64,000 nucleotides of DNA, taken from positions 62,001 to 126,000 of the forward strand of contig JAEUWC010000026.1 in NCBI GenBank assembly GCA_016786465.1, read 5' to 3'. The notes beneath the pieces are model-generated. The model was given only the letters and a program-made list of their open reading frames with translations, had not been told where the DNA came from and made no database searches. Positions within the stretch are counted from its first letter, which is position 1. The number at the start of each line of letters is the position of its first letter. A program made the translations under genes and the position numbers. Source of the DNA: Bdellovibrionales bacterium (GTDB taxonomy: Bacteria; Bdellovibrionota; UBA1018). Positions 50,106 to 60,138 of this stretch are shown here, piece by piece.

Positions 50106-53100
50106 TGAAACTAAACAGAATTAGGATTCAGACAAATAGCGGAAGAAAGGTTCCTGGCAAAAGTGCCTGGAACACCGCCGTTTTTTGCGTCTTGATTTCA
50201 GGAAGCCTGACCGGTTGCTACGACGCCAAGAAGACCAACCGTTCGACGACTTCGACCACGACCGTTGCTTCAGAATACGAACTGGGAATGAAGGTCGTCT
50301 TTCAGCACGAATCTTTTTATTCACTGGTGGAACCGCAAAGCGGAACCAGTTGCGCCGGGGATGCTCGCACTTTCTATAAGGCTTGGAACCATCCTGCGTC
50401 CGCAGGCGGCACACCACCGACGACTACGACCTTCCCTTCTTCAAGCTACGACGTGACCCAAACGCAAAAGCCCAGCTGGATCAAAAACGTCGCAGTCGAT
50501 TTAACGGATTCGGCGGCCCAGATTCCTGCCAACCTTTCAAAATCCTGTTCCCTTGGCGTTTCAAGCACGCTTCCGCCAGTTTCAACTTGCGCCACTTTTG
50601 ATTACGGGTCCGTGAACGGAATTCCCGCAACGCTTTCGGGCGCCGTGATTCTTTTTGGCGGCCAAACCGACGTCAACAGCGTCAGTCCTTCGCAAAGCTG
50701 CGGAATGGTTCAGGCGCTAGGTGCCGAAAACTTCTGTTCGTCGACGATGCATGCTTTAGGAATCGATACTCTTTCCGCATCCACTTCGCTGACGACTTCG
50801 GGAAATTCAAATCCGTTGACGCCGGGACTATTGGGGACCTCGACGCAAAATGATTCGATTTCAAACTGGGTGAATCTGACCCAGCTTGCAGGTTCGTCTG
50901 CAACGGTTCCGCCGCAATTGTCATCAGCGAATTTGGCGTATTCTTCCGAAATGGGAAAATTGATTTTGTTTGGTGGGATGTCGACCGTATCCAGCTTGGG
51001 CGCAGGCACTGCAACAACGGGATCCGATTCAGCGGACGTCTGGACCTATGATCTAGCGACTCAGGCGTGGACTCGGCAGACTCCGCCTGCGAACTTAAGC
51101 GTTGAAGTCTACAACATGATCGATCAAGTCCCAGGCGGCTACGATTTTTATCCGCGTACTTTGGGTGCTCGCGCAAACTTTGGATTCATTTCGGTTCCGG
51201 GCTTGGGCCTTCAAACGATGACCCCTGGCGATGCTAGCGGTGGCTTGTTGGCTGTTTCAGGAATTCCGGCTTACACCAACTTAAATACCATCGACACGAC
51301 TGAACGCATCGTTGTGGTGGGCGGCAATCTGCCTTCGCGAGTTTCAGTGGGATCGATGAAATTCAATCCCACTTTCGGCCCCGAATTGATCGATCTTCAA
51401 GATCCTGAAAACGCGATTTCAGGTGTGGCTCAATACGTTGAAAGTTTTCACACCCAATGGATGTCCAATTCAAACCTCAGTTCACAGCTGGGCCCCGAAC
51501 TGATCACGGAAGAATGGACCAACATCGGTGCTGCGCCTGCTCGTCGTGTTTCTGCGACCAACCAAATCGCGTCGGGGCAGTTTGTTGTGGCCACTGGATT
51601 CAATTTCAATTTTCCAAACACCATGGCGTCACCTTCGGCTTCACCTAGCCCTGTCGGACTTCGAATCGGAACTCGCACCGACACGCCGGGCGCGTCACCG
51701 ACTCCGACTCCGGTTGCAGCACCCCGATACACGATCGGACAGATGCTTTTGCATCCCGACACTTTAACCGGAATGGACCAGTACCCACTGGATTGGCGTC
51801 AAGCGACCGAAGATACAGTCGCCCCCGTTAACCCCAACCAAATCATTCCCGAAGTCGGCGGCGCTTCTGTTCTTCCAGGTTTTAACCTTTTGGCCAACGA
51901 TATCGTGATCGTCGGTGGAAGCACTTGCCGCGACTATATTAATGATGCTTCAGTTCAGACCCCGGTCTGCCTTTTTGGTGAATCGGGTTACGACGACGAT
52001 ATGAACACGACGACTCCGCGCTTGACGGTGGATTCGCATCGTTACTTTCGATTGGGCAGCTTGCCTTTGACCAAAAGTTCGCTTCCGCACGTTGCGGGTG
52101 TTCCGAATTATCAACTTCCCGCAAATTTGGGCATGGCCGGAACACCACCGAAGCGCGCAGGAATGGCGTCGGCCCGCGGACAGGATTCCAATGGCAACGT
52201 CATCAATGTTTACTGGGGTGGAATGTCGGCTGCGACTGATGTGGGAAGTGCGCCGGCGCGGGACCAGGTGCACGTCCTTTATAATGCTGGAACTTTGGCC
52301 GTTCCCGTTCCGACTTGGCTGAACTTGGATGCTCCAAACCCGAAACCTGCTGCGCTGACGAACGCGGCGATGGTCTTTAGCCACACGACTGGGAAATTCT
52401 ACCTTTTTGGCGGCCTGGCCACGACCAGCGGATTAGCCACGATGGATGAAACCTGGGAACTGACCCTTTCAGGAACCTGCACATCATCCGCCCCCGTTTG
52501 CGTTCCGACCTGGCGAAAACTTTCACCGACCTGTTTTCCTAACTGCCCGGGCAAACGTCGGTCTCACAAGATGGTCGAAGTGAACTATGCGATGAAAGTC
52601 GGCTTGAACGTCGACCCCGCGACGCATAAGCCGGATTGCAGCGATTCGGCGAATCCGTGTTCTTTTGGTATTTTCATGATGGGAGGATCGCCAGACGGTT
52701 TCCAACTTTTGGATGATCGCTGGATGTTTGATCCGACAGCCGCCAACGGAAATGGCCATTGGCAGCGCGCGATGGCGATTCCCGCGCGTCACTCGTCGCA
52801 TATGGCGACGGTCGATCTTTATGTTCCAAGTTCAGATCGCCGTTACAAACGCGCATTGGTCTTTGGCGGCGAAATGGGACTTCAAGATCCTTTTTACACC
52901 GTCAGCGGAGAATTCTTTGTTCCGCAAACTTTGGGCGACACCTGGATCTATGATCTTGAAACCAATCAATGGCATCGTGTCAGGCTTTTGGGTCAGGGCT
53001 ACACCACCAGCGTTTCAGCTTCCAGCGAAGCGGAACTTCGCCAAAGCTATATTACGGATCCGACCAACGTGGCCGCCGCTGCTCGCTTTAACGAACTTTC

Positions 53101-54577
53101 AGCTTTGACGCCGCCAGCGCTGGCGGGCGGGGTCATGGTGACACGAACTTTCCCAGGGGCCACCGCATCGGCCGCGACACCGCTTGAACCGCTGAAAGTT
53201 CCCGAAGTCTTCTTGTTTGGCGGGCGCAAGAAAGACGGAAGCTATCTGCCTTTGACTTCGGTTTACAAATTCTGCATGGGAACGGGCGGCGAAAACGACG
53301 TCAACGCACCTATTTCTTCAAGTGGAACGGACGACGCGTCCTGCGATCACTATGATGCAACCGACAACCCAAATTCACCGTACCCCACCACGGATTATGT
53401 CGGACGCTGGCTTTTGAAATCACCTGCCGTCACCGGACTTTCGACGGCATCGCAAAGCTTTCAAGGCGCGGGTACTTACGACCCGACTCGTGACCGAATC
53501 ATTCTGGTGGGCGGACGGTCTTCGAATGCTGCCGTCACGCACACCACTGGGCTTGAAACCACGGGCTTTGGTGCTGGTTCAGTTCAGGTTTTGGAATACA
53601 CACCGCCTTCGCGAACTTCGACCGCGGCCACAGCGGCTGAACGAAATGGCGCGTGGACAGCGATTGGCAACTGCACGCCGACGACCGGAAGTCTTTCGGT
53701 TCCGACAGGCCGTTACGGACACACGTTGACCTATGATGGTGCTTCTAACCAACTGGTTATGACCGGCGGTTACGACCAATCCGGCGCGCTTTTGGCTTCG
53801 ACCTTGGATTACGCCATTCAACCAGGACGTCAGTACCTAAGCCCTGAAGTTTGGACCGCGAAGTATTATCCGTTTTTGGTCGGTGGCTATTCGATTACAG
53901 TGGGTGATCAAAACACGGCGCCTTCGACTGTGACTTTTACGCCGCCGGCAGCGGGCTGCTACGTTTGGGTCAAAAAGACAGTCTTTGGAAATTCGATTGA
54001 TGCGACAACGACTCAGCCGCCTTTGACCGGCGTTGCACACGCGGCCGCCGTTTCGCTTCCAGCTTCCGGATACAACACGGGTTACTATTCTTTCTTTGAT
54101 GACCGCTGCACCAACGCAAACCCAGTCATCACTGGCGATCCGCTTTTAAGCCGTGAAAACGCCGGCGGCGTTTACTTTGACATCGACCGATCCAAACTGG
54201 GAGCAAGCGAAAATCTGCTTCTGCACCTGACCTTTATTCCGCTAGGAACCCGTAACCTTCGCCCAGACGGCGCAAGAATCACGCAGAAAGAATCTGCCGT
54301 CATGGAAGTCCATCTGGTTCGCACCGGCGAATCGCAGTCGACTTTGATCAATACGCTTCAACCAAGGTACGTGCAGTACGCGGAAACGCAATCGTCTTAC
54401 CCTCAAGTCGTGAACCGTCTTGCGGTCATGTCGCCGCCTACCGGCGAAATTCGTCAGGAACAAATCGTCATTCCTTTGACGCAAAGTCCAGACATTGACC
54501 GCATCCGAATCAACCGCCAAAGCGGCAGCGCGATCCTGATCGACGCTAGCCTGTATCGGATGGGAGGTTCGCAATGA
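50105..54577 (+). CDS. large-operon lipoprotein 2, 1490 residues with Kelch-like propeller repeats
   Basis: A 1490-residue predicted lipoprotein (FCVLISGSLTGC). The central part has repeated Kelch-type units with a double glycine and a later Trp: GKLILFGGMS..DVWTYDLATQAWTR, GKFYLFGGLA..ETWEL, RALVFGGEMG..DTWIYDLETNQWHR, RIILVGGRSS, QLVMTGGYDQ. These make one or more beta-propellers. A C-terminal domain (GGVYFDIDRSKLGASENLLL, IDRIRINRQSGS, ASLYRMG) is shared with lipoprotein 1. A Ser/Pro/Thr-rich linker (PSASPSPVG, ASPTPTPVAAP) lies near residue 520. Its size suggests a surface structure or adhesin. The gene overlaps both neighbours. Confidence 0.85.
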   Translation: MKLNRIRIQTNSGRKVPGKSAWNTAVFCVLISGSLTGCYDAKKTNRSTTSTTTVASEYELGMKVVFQHESFYSLVEPQSGTSCAGDARTFYKAWNHPASAGGTPPTTTTFPSSSYDVTQTQKPSWIKNVAVDLTDSAAQIPANLSKSCSLGVSSTLPPVSTCATFDYGSVNGIPATLSGAVILFGGQTDVNSVSPSQSCGMVQALGAENFCSSTMHALGIDTLSASTSLTTSGNSNPLTPGLLGTSTQNDSISNWVNLTQLAGSSATVPPQLSSANLAYSSEMGKLILFGGMSTVSSLGAGTATTGSDSADVWTYDLATQAWTRQTPPANLSVEVYNMIDQVPGGYDFYPRTLGARANFGFISVPGLGLQTMTPGDASGGLLAVSGIPAYTNLNTIDTTERIVVVGGNLPSRVSVGSMKFNPTFGPELIDLQDPENAISGVAQYVESFHTQWMSNSNLSSQLGPELITEEWTNIGAAPARRVSATNQIASGQFVVATGFNFNFPNTMASPSASPSPVGLRIGTRTDTPGASPTPTPVAAPRYTIGQMLLHPDTLTGMDQYPLDWRQATEDTVAPVNPNQIIPEVGGASVLPGFNLLANDIVIVGGSTCRDYINDASVQTPVCLFGESGYDDDMNTTTPRLTVDSHRYFRLGSLPLTKSSLPHVAGVPNYQLPANLGMAGTPPKRAGMASARGQDSNGNVINVYWGGMSAATDVGSAPARDQVHVLYNAGTLAVPVPTWLNLDAPNPKPAALTNAAMVFSHTTGKFYLFGGLATTSGLATMDETWELTLSGTCTSSAPVCVPTWRKLSPTCFPNCPGKRRSHKMVEVNYAMKVGLNVDPATHKPDCSDSANPCSFGIFMMGGSPDGFQLLDDRWMFDPTAANGNGHWQRAMAIPARHSSHMATVDLYVPSSDRRYKRALVFGGEMGLQDPFYTVSGEFFVPQTLGDTWIYDLETNQWHRVRLLGQGYTTSVSASSEAELRQSYITDPTNVAAAARFNELSALTPPALAGGVMVTRTFPGATASAATPLEPLKVPEVFLFGGRKKDGSYLPLTSVYKFCMGTGGENDVNAPISSSGTDDASCDHYDATDNPNSPYPTTDYVGRWLLKSPAVTGLSTASQSFQGAGTYDPTRDRIILVGGRSSNAAVTHTTGLETTGFGAGSVQVLEYTPPSRTSTAATAAERNGAWTAIGNCTPTTGSLSVPTGRYGHTLTYDGASNQLVMTGGYDQSGALLASTLDYAIQPGRQYLSPEVWTAKYYPFLVGGYSITVGDQNTAPSTVTFTPPAAGCYVWVKKTVFGNSIDATTTQPPLTGVAHAAAVSLPASGYNTGYYSFFDDRCTNANPVITGDPLLSRENAGGVYFDIDRSKLGASENLLLHLTFIPLGTRNLRPDGARITQKESAVMEVHLVRTGESQSTLINTLQPRYVQYAETQSSYPQVVNRLAVMSPPTGEIRQEQIVIPLTQSPDIDRIRINRQSGSAILIDASLYRMGGSQ

Positions 54578-56661
54578 TTTTCAGTTTCTGGGCAAAAACT
54601 GCCGAAAAGACATCGGGTATGAAAGCCCTTTTGAACCAAGCCTTCGCTTTAATCGCACTTGGCGTATTTGCTACCGGTTGCACAAACCTTGGCAGCAATG
54701 CGCGCGCACGTTCAGGAACTTCAACAGTCACGACCACCGACGGAAGTTCCTATGGCCTTTCGATTTCGCAGGTCCTACTTTCACCCCTGGATGCATCTTC
54801 TGGCACAATCACCATCGTCGGCACAAACCCCGGTGACCTGGGCGCGGCTTGCGACCCAAGGCTTCAGCCTGCTGAAATCGGTGAAGACGGCGAAGAAAGC
54901 ACGGAAACGAAAACCCCTGGTGAACTTTGCAGCTGCACTTACCGCTACATTCGCAACGGCACCACTGGCGCGTCGGATGAACAGTTTAGCCAGCAGGCGA
55001 CCTATGCCGAAAGCAACATCGTACGCTGTTCGTTTCCTTCCACTTCGATCTTGGCGGGAATTCCTTACGTCGATATTCAGGTTCGGAAAATCAAAGACAA
55101 TATTTTCAGTAATCCCATTCGCTATAATCTAACGGGCGGGGAATTCCTGGATCCGACCAGCCCCAATTCTTTTGTCCAGGTCAATCGCTACCAGTGCCGC
55201 GACCGCGTTCGTCTGGGGCTTGGGTTTCAACAAGTCGGCGACGGAGCCGAATGGGCGCCGTACAATCCGATTCTAAGTGAAGACCCAAAGCTCAGTTACC
55301 CATTGAACTTTTACTATACGAACTATTTTCAATCGATGCAGGCTTTCATCGCGTTGAATTCCGCTAGTGGCGGTTCAGGTGAAGAAGGCGGCGATGGCGG
55401 GGGCGGCAATACCAACCCCTGGATTTGTCCGACCGTCCCAAATGATCCCAACGTTGGAATGCAACTGGGTCTTTTCAGTGTTTCACCTGACAGTGGCGGA
55501 AGCATTCGGATCTTCCCGCCCACGGGCAGCGTCTTTGACCGATCGACTTTTTTCTTAGCTAGAAAAAAATCGGGAATCTTCACGCTTCCAGTGAACGCCT
55601 ATGGCGCACCTGGAATTCCAACCAGTGATTTAGGAAATCTAGGGCCACAGGTTGAAACCGATCTGGGATCCCTGGGCTATGGCGTTCCGCCGATTGTGCA
55701 AACCAACGGCACGGAAACTTGCCCAGACACCAGCGTCCCGATTCCTGCAGGTTTCCGCTGGGTCAAAGTCTGGCAATTCCGCGCATCTTTAAGCCCAAGG
55801 CAACAACCGGATCCAAACGGACGCTTCGCCCGAAGCGCGATCATGTGCAACCCTGGGAATGCGATCCCTAGTCCTACTGCTAGCGGAACACCTGGATTTG
55901 TTTTTGGAAACTGCGAAGGCGGTACTGAACTTCCCGTGGATGATTCACGCTTTGCTTCACGGGCGTACATCCCATCAAGTACAGACAGCCAAAATCCGGT
56001 TACCCAGAACGCTTGCTTGGAACTGAATCACCCGAACTTTGCCACCTGGCAGACGCCTTGTAATGACCCGTCAAACGGTGGCCCAGGTTCGGGTGCTGGT
56101 TGCACGGCAACCAATACCGGAACTCAGAAACCTGCCTATGCTTCCATGGGATTGGCTCTGGCTTCTGACATTTGGTATTTTCTTCAAGCGCCTCCGACTG
56201 GAGCTAGCCCAAGCGCCGGCGGATCCACGGGATCCAACGGAATCTGCGGCGGCGGCGGAAACCTAGACAATATGAATCTTTGTTCGGCGTCCCCTGCAGC
56301 TGGATACCCGACGTTCAACCAAGCAATCCCTTTTAGTACCGAAGTGAACTTCGCGCCATTGGACCCTGCGGGCCAACAGCGCTATGATTTTGTTTACACG
56401 GTTTCGCCGACCACGGTGAACTTGAACGAAATGCTGAATCCGGGAAGCACGATTTCACTGCCTTACGTCCCGTATCGGTTTTATCCAGGCGGATGTGTTT
56501 CAGGCGATCCGAACAATCCTGCGTTTGCCGGTGATTGTTCTGCTGACCAGAAAATTTCATACGGGATCAAAATTCACGATGTGGGACAAAACGGGGACAG
56601 TACCCCAGGTAGCACCGGGCGTCCGCCGGTCTTTCCGGTCTGCGCGCTTCAACCGATTTAA
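54574..56661 (+). CDS. large-operon lipoprotein 3, cysteine-rich, unknown function
   Basis: A 695-residue predicted lipoprotein (FALIALGVFATGC). GGGAGG lies six bases before this ATG, which overlaps the previous stop (ATGA), so it is preferred over the internal ATG at 54619. The N-terminal 220 residues parallel lipoprotein 4: a C-x-C-x-YRY motif (ELCSCTYRYIRNG), a following VRCSFP, and FVQVNRYQCRDRV. A Gly-rich stretch (GGSGEEGGDGGGG) divides the protein. Many cysteines suggest disulfides outside the cytoplasm. I recognise no family. Confidence 0.8.
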   Translation: MIFSFWAKTAEKTSGMKALLNQAFALIALGVFATGCTNLGSNARARSGTSTVTTTDGSSYGLSISQVLLSPLDASSGTITIVGTNPGDLGAACDPRLQPAEIGEDGEESTETKTPGELCSCTYRYIRNGTTGASDEQFSQQATYAESNIVRCSFPSTSILAGIPYVDIQVRKIKDNIFSNPIRYNLTGGEFLDPTSPNSFVQVNRYQCRDRVRLGLGFQQVGDGAEWAPYNPILSEDPKLSYPLNFYYTNYFQSMQAFIALNSASGGSGEEGGDGGGGNTNPWICPTVPNDPNVGMQLGLFSVSPDSGGSIRIFPPTGSVFDRSTFFLARKKSGIFTLPVNAYGAPGIPTSDLGNLGPQVETDLGSLGYGVPPIVQTNGTETCPDTSVPIPAGFRWVKVWQFRASLSPRQQPDPNGRFARSAIMCNPGNAIPSPTASGTPGFVFGNCEGGTELPVDDSRFASRAYIPSSTDSQNPVTQNACLELNHPNFATWQTPCNDPSNGGPGSGAGCTATNTGTQKPAYASMGLALASDIWYFLQAPPTGASPSAGGSTGSNGICGGGGNLDNMNLCSASPAAGYPTFNQAIPFSTEVNFAPLDPAGQQRYDFVYTVSPTTVNLNEMLNPGSTISLPYVPYRFYPGGCVSGDPNNPAFAGDCSADQKISYGIKIHDVGQNGDSTPGSTGRPPVFPVCALQPI

Positions 56662-56667
56662 GGAACT

Positions 56668-59103
56668 ATGAAAACGAAGAATGATCTGTTCAAAAACTTG
56701 GGAATCGCAGCCGCAATGGCCATCACCGTTGCTGCGTGCACCAATATTGGCGGAATCAAATCCAATCGTTCTAGAACCAACCCCACCACCCTGGGGCTGA
56801 CTTCGTCCACATATACGATTTCTTCGATCAACGTCGATGATCCAGAACCTGTCGTCAGCCCAAGTCCTGGGGCAACTTCAGATCCCGTTTCATTTACGAT
56901 TTTCTTTGACCAGGCCCGTTCGGCGACCCCACTGACCACGCCTTGCAAAAGTGGCGACAAAAGCTGTTATTGCTATTACCGCTGGACCGAAACCGGATTC
57001 AGCAACGGCCAAGCCGTCAGTTACGACCGCGAAGATTTTAGCCCCATCGATCAAGTTCTACCGTACATGGTCGTTTGCGATGGGCCACAGAACTATGCCA
57101 ACGAAATTGACGTGGGCACGATCGTAAACGTCACGGTCAAGTCAGCTGAAAACAATTCAACGACCTTTACATCCAACACCTATCAGTACCGCCGAACGTC
57201 AGGAACGGGAATGGGCAGCTTAGGTGATTTCCAGGATGCGGTCGGCGCCAGCTTTGCCAATATCCATCGCTATTCTTGCTACGAAACCCGAAGAACCGTT
57301 CGAAAGATTTGGAACGAAGTTCAACAGATCGAAGGGCAAGACGACAATTCATCAACCACGAACGTCTTGATGGCTTCTGCATTTTGCTCGGGGACCAAAA
57401 GCACGGCCGGATGCAAGTTAGCTCCGGCAACACTTGATTTTTCGACCCAGTCGTATTGGTACAATATGTACATCCGCAACACGGATCGCGGTCAGATCAA
57501 CGCATCGACCATCATCGATGAAGCAGGAACCGGAATGGTCTGCCCAAAAGTGAAAGAAGTGCTTTGGGCGCAGTCGCCGGACTTCTATCCTTTAGATACG
57601 TCTTTTGCACTTTCGGTGACCCGCACCGCCCAGTTTCGCGTCGGTGTGGAAGCCTTTAGCAAATTGAAGATCGAAAACGACTTTGGAAGCCAAGACACTT
57701 CCTGCAATGAATCCGCAGACGCAGGTGCGGGCGCTGGCGCAGCCGGCGGCGGCGAAAACAAGGGCGATAAGCTATTGACCAAATCGTGTATCGGATTTGC
57801 AGCTAAACCCAGCCCAGCAGGCGCATGTCCGACGATTCGCTTAGCCAACGGAACGCTGAAGCCGACTTATCGCCTTCGTCGCTTCATTACACTTTACCCG
57901 CTTCGTTACCACACCGATGGAACGGTTCGGGATGATTCACAGCCGCGCGATTATGTTTACGTCTTGGATCGTCCAGTTTCTGCCCCCGGTATGGATCCGA
58001 CGCGTCCCTACACGATGCGCGGTCCGAAGCCCTGCCCTTTTGCGTTCTATGACGAAATGGGGGTCTTGGGTGATCCAATGGATCCGAACTATGCGGGCGG
58101 AATGCCTGGATATGCCGCGACCAATTTTCCGGGTTGGAACGGTACGAACGTGGATGGAATGGAATTTCCGTTCATGGATCGTAAATCGATGGTTCCTTCA
58201 CAAGATCGGAATGCGAATTCCTGTTCCGCAGCGATTCCGCTTTTGAACGATTCCAAATCCGTCTGGTCACTGACCACGATCAATCGAAAGAACCCCGTTT
58301 ACAAACGCCTCTTCGTTCGCCCTCAGCAAGCGTGGGCCCCTCATTACGAAGAAGACACCGCTTTTGAAGCCTGCGCGCCGGCGCCTGACGTGCCCAAGGA
58401 CCCTCCGATCCATTTCGCAAAAGATCCTGCTACAGGAAACGTCAGCTATTGCGCAGAAGCGTATCCGACCCAAAATCCGTTTGTGTCAAAAGTCGATACG
58501 CCACAAGCGCCAAGCATGAACATTCCAGGCTATGTTTCACCCTACACTTCACACGTGGTGAAAAATTCGGCCAGTGCCAGCTGCACCAATTCAAGCCTAG
58601 ATTTAAGTTCGATCGTTTCGAAGTATCCGCCGAATCCATCGCTGGGATCTTCGACTTTCTGCGCCCCAGGAACGCAAGCGACGGTTGGGCCCGCCTGGCA
58701 CCCAAACAATTACCTGGTGGATTCGAATACTCCGCGCGCTGGAAACGTTTGCAGCAACGGCGGAAATTATGATGCGCTATCCAACACCTGCTACTATTGC
58801 GCACATCAGACTTGCGATCGCACCGTTTCAGCGCCAAGCAGTGCCGCTTGGCCGTTCTTCCCGCTTTTGGCCCGCCCCGAACGGGTGGAACAGGCAATCA
58901 TGTCGGATACGACTTACAATTGCACCGTCACCTATGACAACGGCCTTGGAAAAATGGGAAAGGTAACCCCCAACCAAGGTTGCTGCGGAACAGCGGTCCA
59001 AGTTTGGACGGGGTTTGACAGTTCGGCAGCTCCGAATATCAACCGTGCGAACACCACTGCACACCTCGAGCCGGATCAACAGTGCCTCATTCCCCAGTAT
59101 TAA
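56668..59103 (+). CDS. large-operon lipoprotein 4, cysteine-rich, unknown function
   Basis: An 811-residue predicted lipoprotein (AAAMAITVAAC) with AAGGA before the ATG, six bases after lipoprotein 3. The N-terminal part repeats the pattern of lipoprotein 3 (KSCYCYYRWTETG, MVVCDGP, FANIHRYSCYETRRTVR), so the two are paralogues. The C-terminus is especially rich in cysteine (NTCYYCAHQTC, NQGCCGTAVQVW, PDQQCLIPQY). A Gly/Ala run (ADAGAGAGAAGGGENKG) lies near residue 350. The end overlaps the pseudouridine synthase gene by 22 bases. Function unknown; probably a cell-surface component acting with the three proteins before it. Confidence 0.8.
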   Translation: MKTKNDLFKNLGIAAAMAITVAACTNIGGIKSNRSRTNPTTLGLTSSTYTISSINVDDPEPVVSPSPGATSDPVSFTIFFDQARSATPLTTPCKSGDKSCYCYYRWTETGFSNGQAVSYDREDFSPIDQVLPYMVVCDGPQNYANEIDVGTIVNVTVKSAENNSTTFTSNTYQYRRTSGTGMGSLGDFQDAVGASFANIHRYSCYETRRTVRKIWNEVQQIEGQDDNSSTTNVLMASAFCSGTKSTAGCKLAPATLDFSTQSYWYNMYIRNTDRGQINASTIIDEAGTGMVCPKVKEVLWAQSPDFYPLDTSFALSVTRTAQFRVGVEAFSKLKIENDFGSQDTSCNESADAGAGAGAAGGGENKGDKLLTKSCIGFAAKPSPAGACPTIRLANGTLKPTYRLRRFITLYPLRYHTDGTVRDDSQPRDYVYVLDRPVSAPGMDPTRPYTMRGPKPCPFAFYDEMGVLGDPMDPNYAGGMPGYAATNFPGWNGTNVDGMEFPFMDRKSMVPSQDRNANSCSAAIPLLNDSKSVWSLTTINRKNPVYKRLFVRPQQAWAPHYEEDTAFEACAPAPDVPKDPPIHFAKDPATGNVSYCAEAYPTQNPFVSKVDTPQAPSMNIPGYVSPYTSHVVKNSASASCTNSSLDLSSIVSKYPPNPSLGSSTFCAPGTQATVGPAWHPNNYLVDSNTPRAGNVCSNGGNYDALSNTCYYCAHQTCDRTVSAPSSAAWPFFPLLARPERVEQAIMSDTTYNCTVTYDNGLGKMGKVTPNQGCCGTAVQVWTGFDSSAAPNINRANTTAHLEPDQQCLIPQY

Positions 59104-60107
59104 GCGAAACGCTTGAGCTGACTTTGGAAGGACCCTTGGACCGACTGGACGTCGCGTTGCTTAGCGCGCTCAAGGCTCAAGAAGGAATTTTCACAAGCCT
59201 GTCACGCGCGCAGCTTAAGTCGTGGTTTCACGAAAAAAGAATTCGGCAAACGGCTCCTCATCGACGAACGGCGCAAGCCAGTGATTCGCTAGGAACGGGA
59301 CAATCGGTTCGACTGGAAATTCTTTACCGCAAAGACGAACTGGAAATTCGCGCAGAAGGATTGATCGCAAAAAAAATCGAACTTCCCGTGATCTTTGAAG
59401 ACCCAAGCCTTTTGATTGTTCACAAACGCAGCGGGGTTCCCAGCGTTCCTCAGGCCCCTGACGAATCAGAAACGGCCGTGGGTTTTGCCCTGGCCCGAAC
59501 ACCTGGAATCTTTAAAGTCGGAACCGAAGACGGACCTGGTCGAACCGCACTTGAATCCGGCGTCCTTCACCGGCTAGACACCGGCACCAGCGGGCTTTTG
59601 GTTTTCGCAAAAAACAATCCTGCGTTTTCCACCCTTCGACAGGCTTGGAAAGCGGGCGATGTTCGAAAGAAATACCGCGCACTGGTTCGGCTAGAAACGG
59701 AACTGGATTTGGATCAGGTCCCGCGCGAAATCCGATTCGACCTAGGTCATGACCCAAAATCAAAAAAAAAGATGCTGGCACTGACTTCTGAAGATCTGAA
59801 AATTCGTGGCAAACCATTGCCCGCGGTCACCCTGATTCATCAAGTCCGACCCATCCCTAAACGAACTGGACCTTTCTTTGACTACGACCTTGAAATTGAA
59901 ATTCAAACCGGGGTCATGCACCAAATCCGCTGCCACTTGGCGTCCATCGGGCTTCCGATCCTGGGCGACCGGGTCTATGGAAATCAGCCAGCTTCCCGTC
60001 TTTTTCTGCATGCCTGGCGCTTAAGCCTTCCCCATCCCGAATCCCAGGGGCTTCGCATCGACGTCGAAGCAATGCTGCCGTGGGTCACGGCGCCTGTTGC
60101 CCCTTGA
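59082..60107 (+). CDS. RluA-family pseudouridine synthase
   Basis: A 341-residue protein with an S4-like N-terminal part (LDRLDVALLSAL, LSRAQLKSWFHEKRI) and the RluA catalytic domain: LLIVHKRSGVPSVPQAPD, HRLDTGTSGLLVFAK with the catalytic Asp, VRKKYRALV and HQIRCHLASIGLPILGDRVY. It isomerises uridine in rRNA or tRNA; RluD-, RluC- and RluA-type targets cannot be separated here. The start is a GTG inside the end of lipoprotein 4 (22-base overlap). Confidence 0.9.
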   Translation: MPHSPVLSETLELTLEGPLDRLDVALLSALKAQEGIFTSLSRAQLKSWFHEKRIRQTAPHRRTAQASDSLGTGQSVRLEILYRKDELEIRAEGLIAKKIELPVIFEDPSLLIVHKRSGVPSVPQAPDESETAVGFALARTPGIFKVGTEDGPGRTALESGVLHRLDTGTSGLLVFAKNNPAFSTLRQAWKAGDVRKKYRALVRLETELDLDQVPREIRFDLGHDPKSKKKMLALTSEDLKIRGKPLPAVTLIHQVRPIPKRTGPFFDYDLEIEIQTGVMHQIRCHLASIGLPILGDRVYGNQPASRLFLHAWRLSLPHPESQGLRIDVEAMLPWVTAPVAP

Positions 60108-60138
60108 ACCTGCACCCCAAGTCCCTTAAGGTCACCTC

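Noticed and set aside
50682-54639. Several minus-strand frames of 60-165 codons inside the large lipoprotein genes
   Set aside because: They are rich in Arg, Ser and Cys as expected from the complement of the plus-strand codon use, lack ribosome binding sites and overlap one another.
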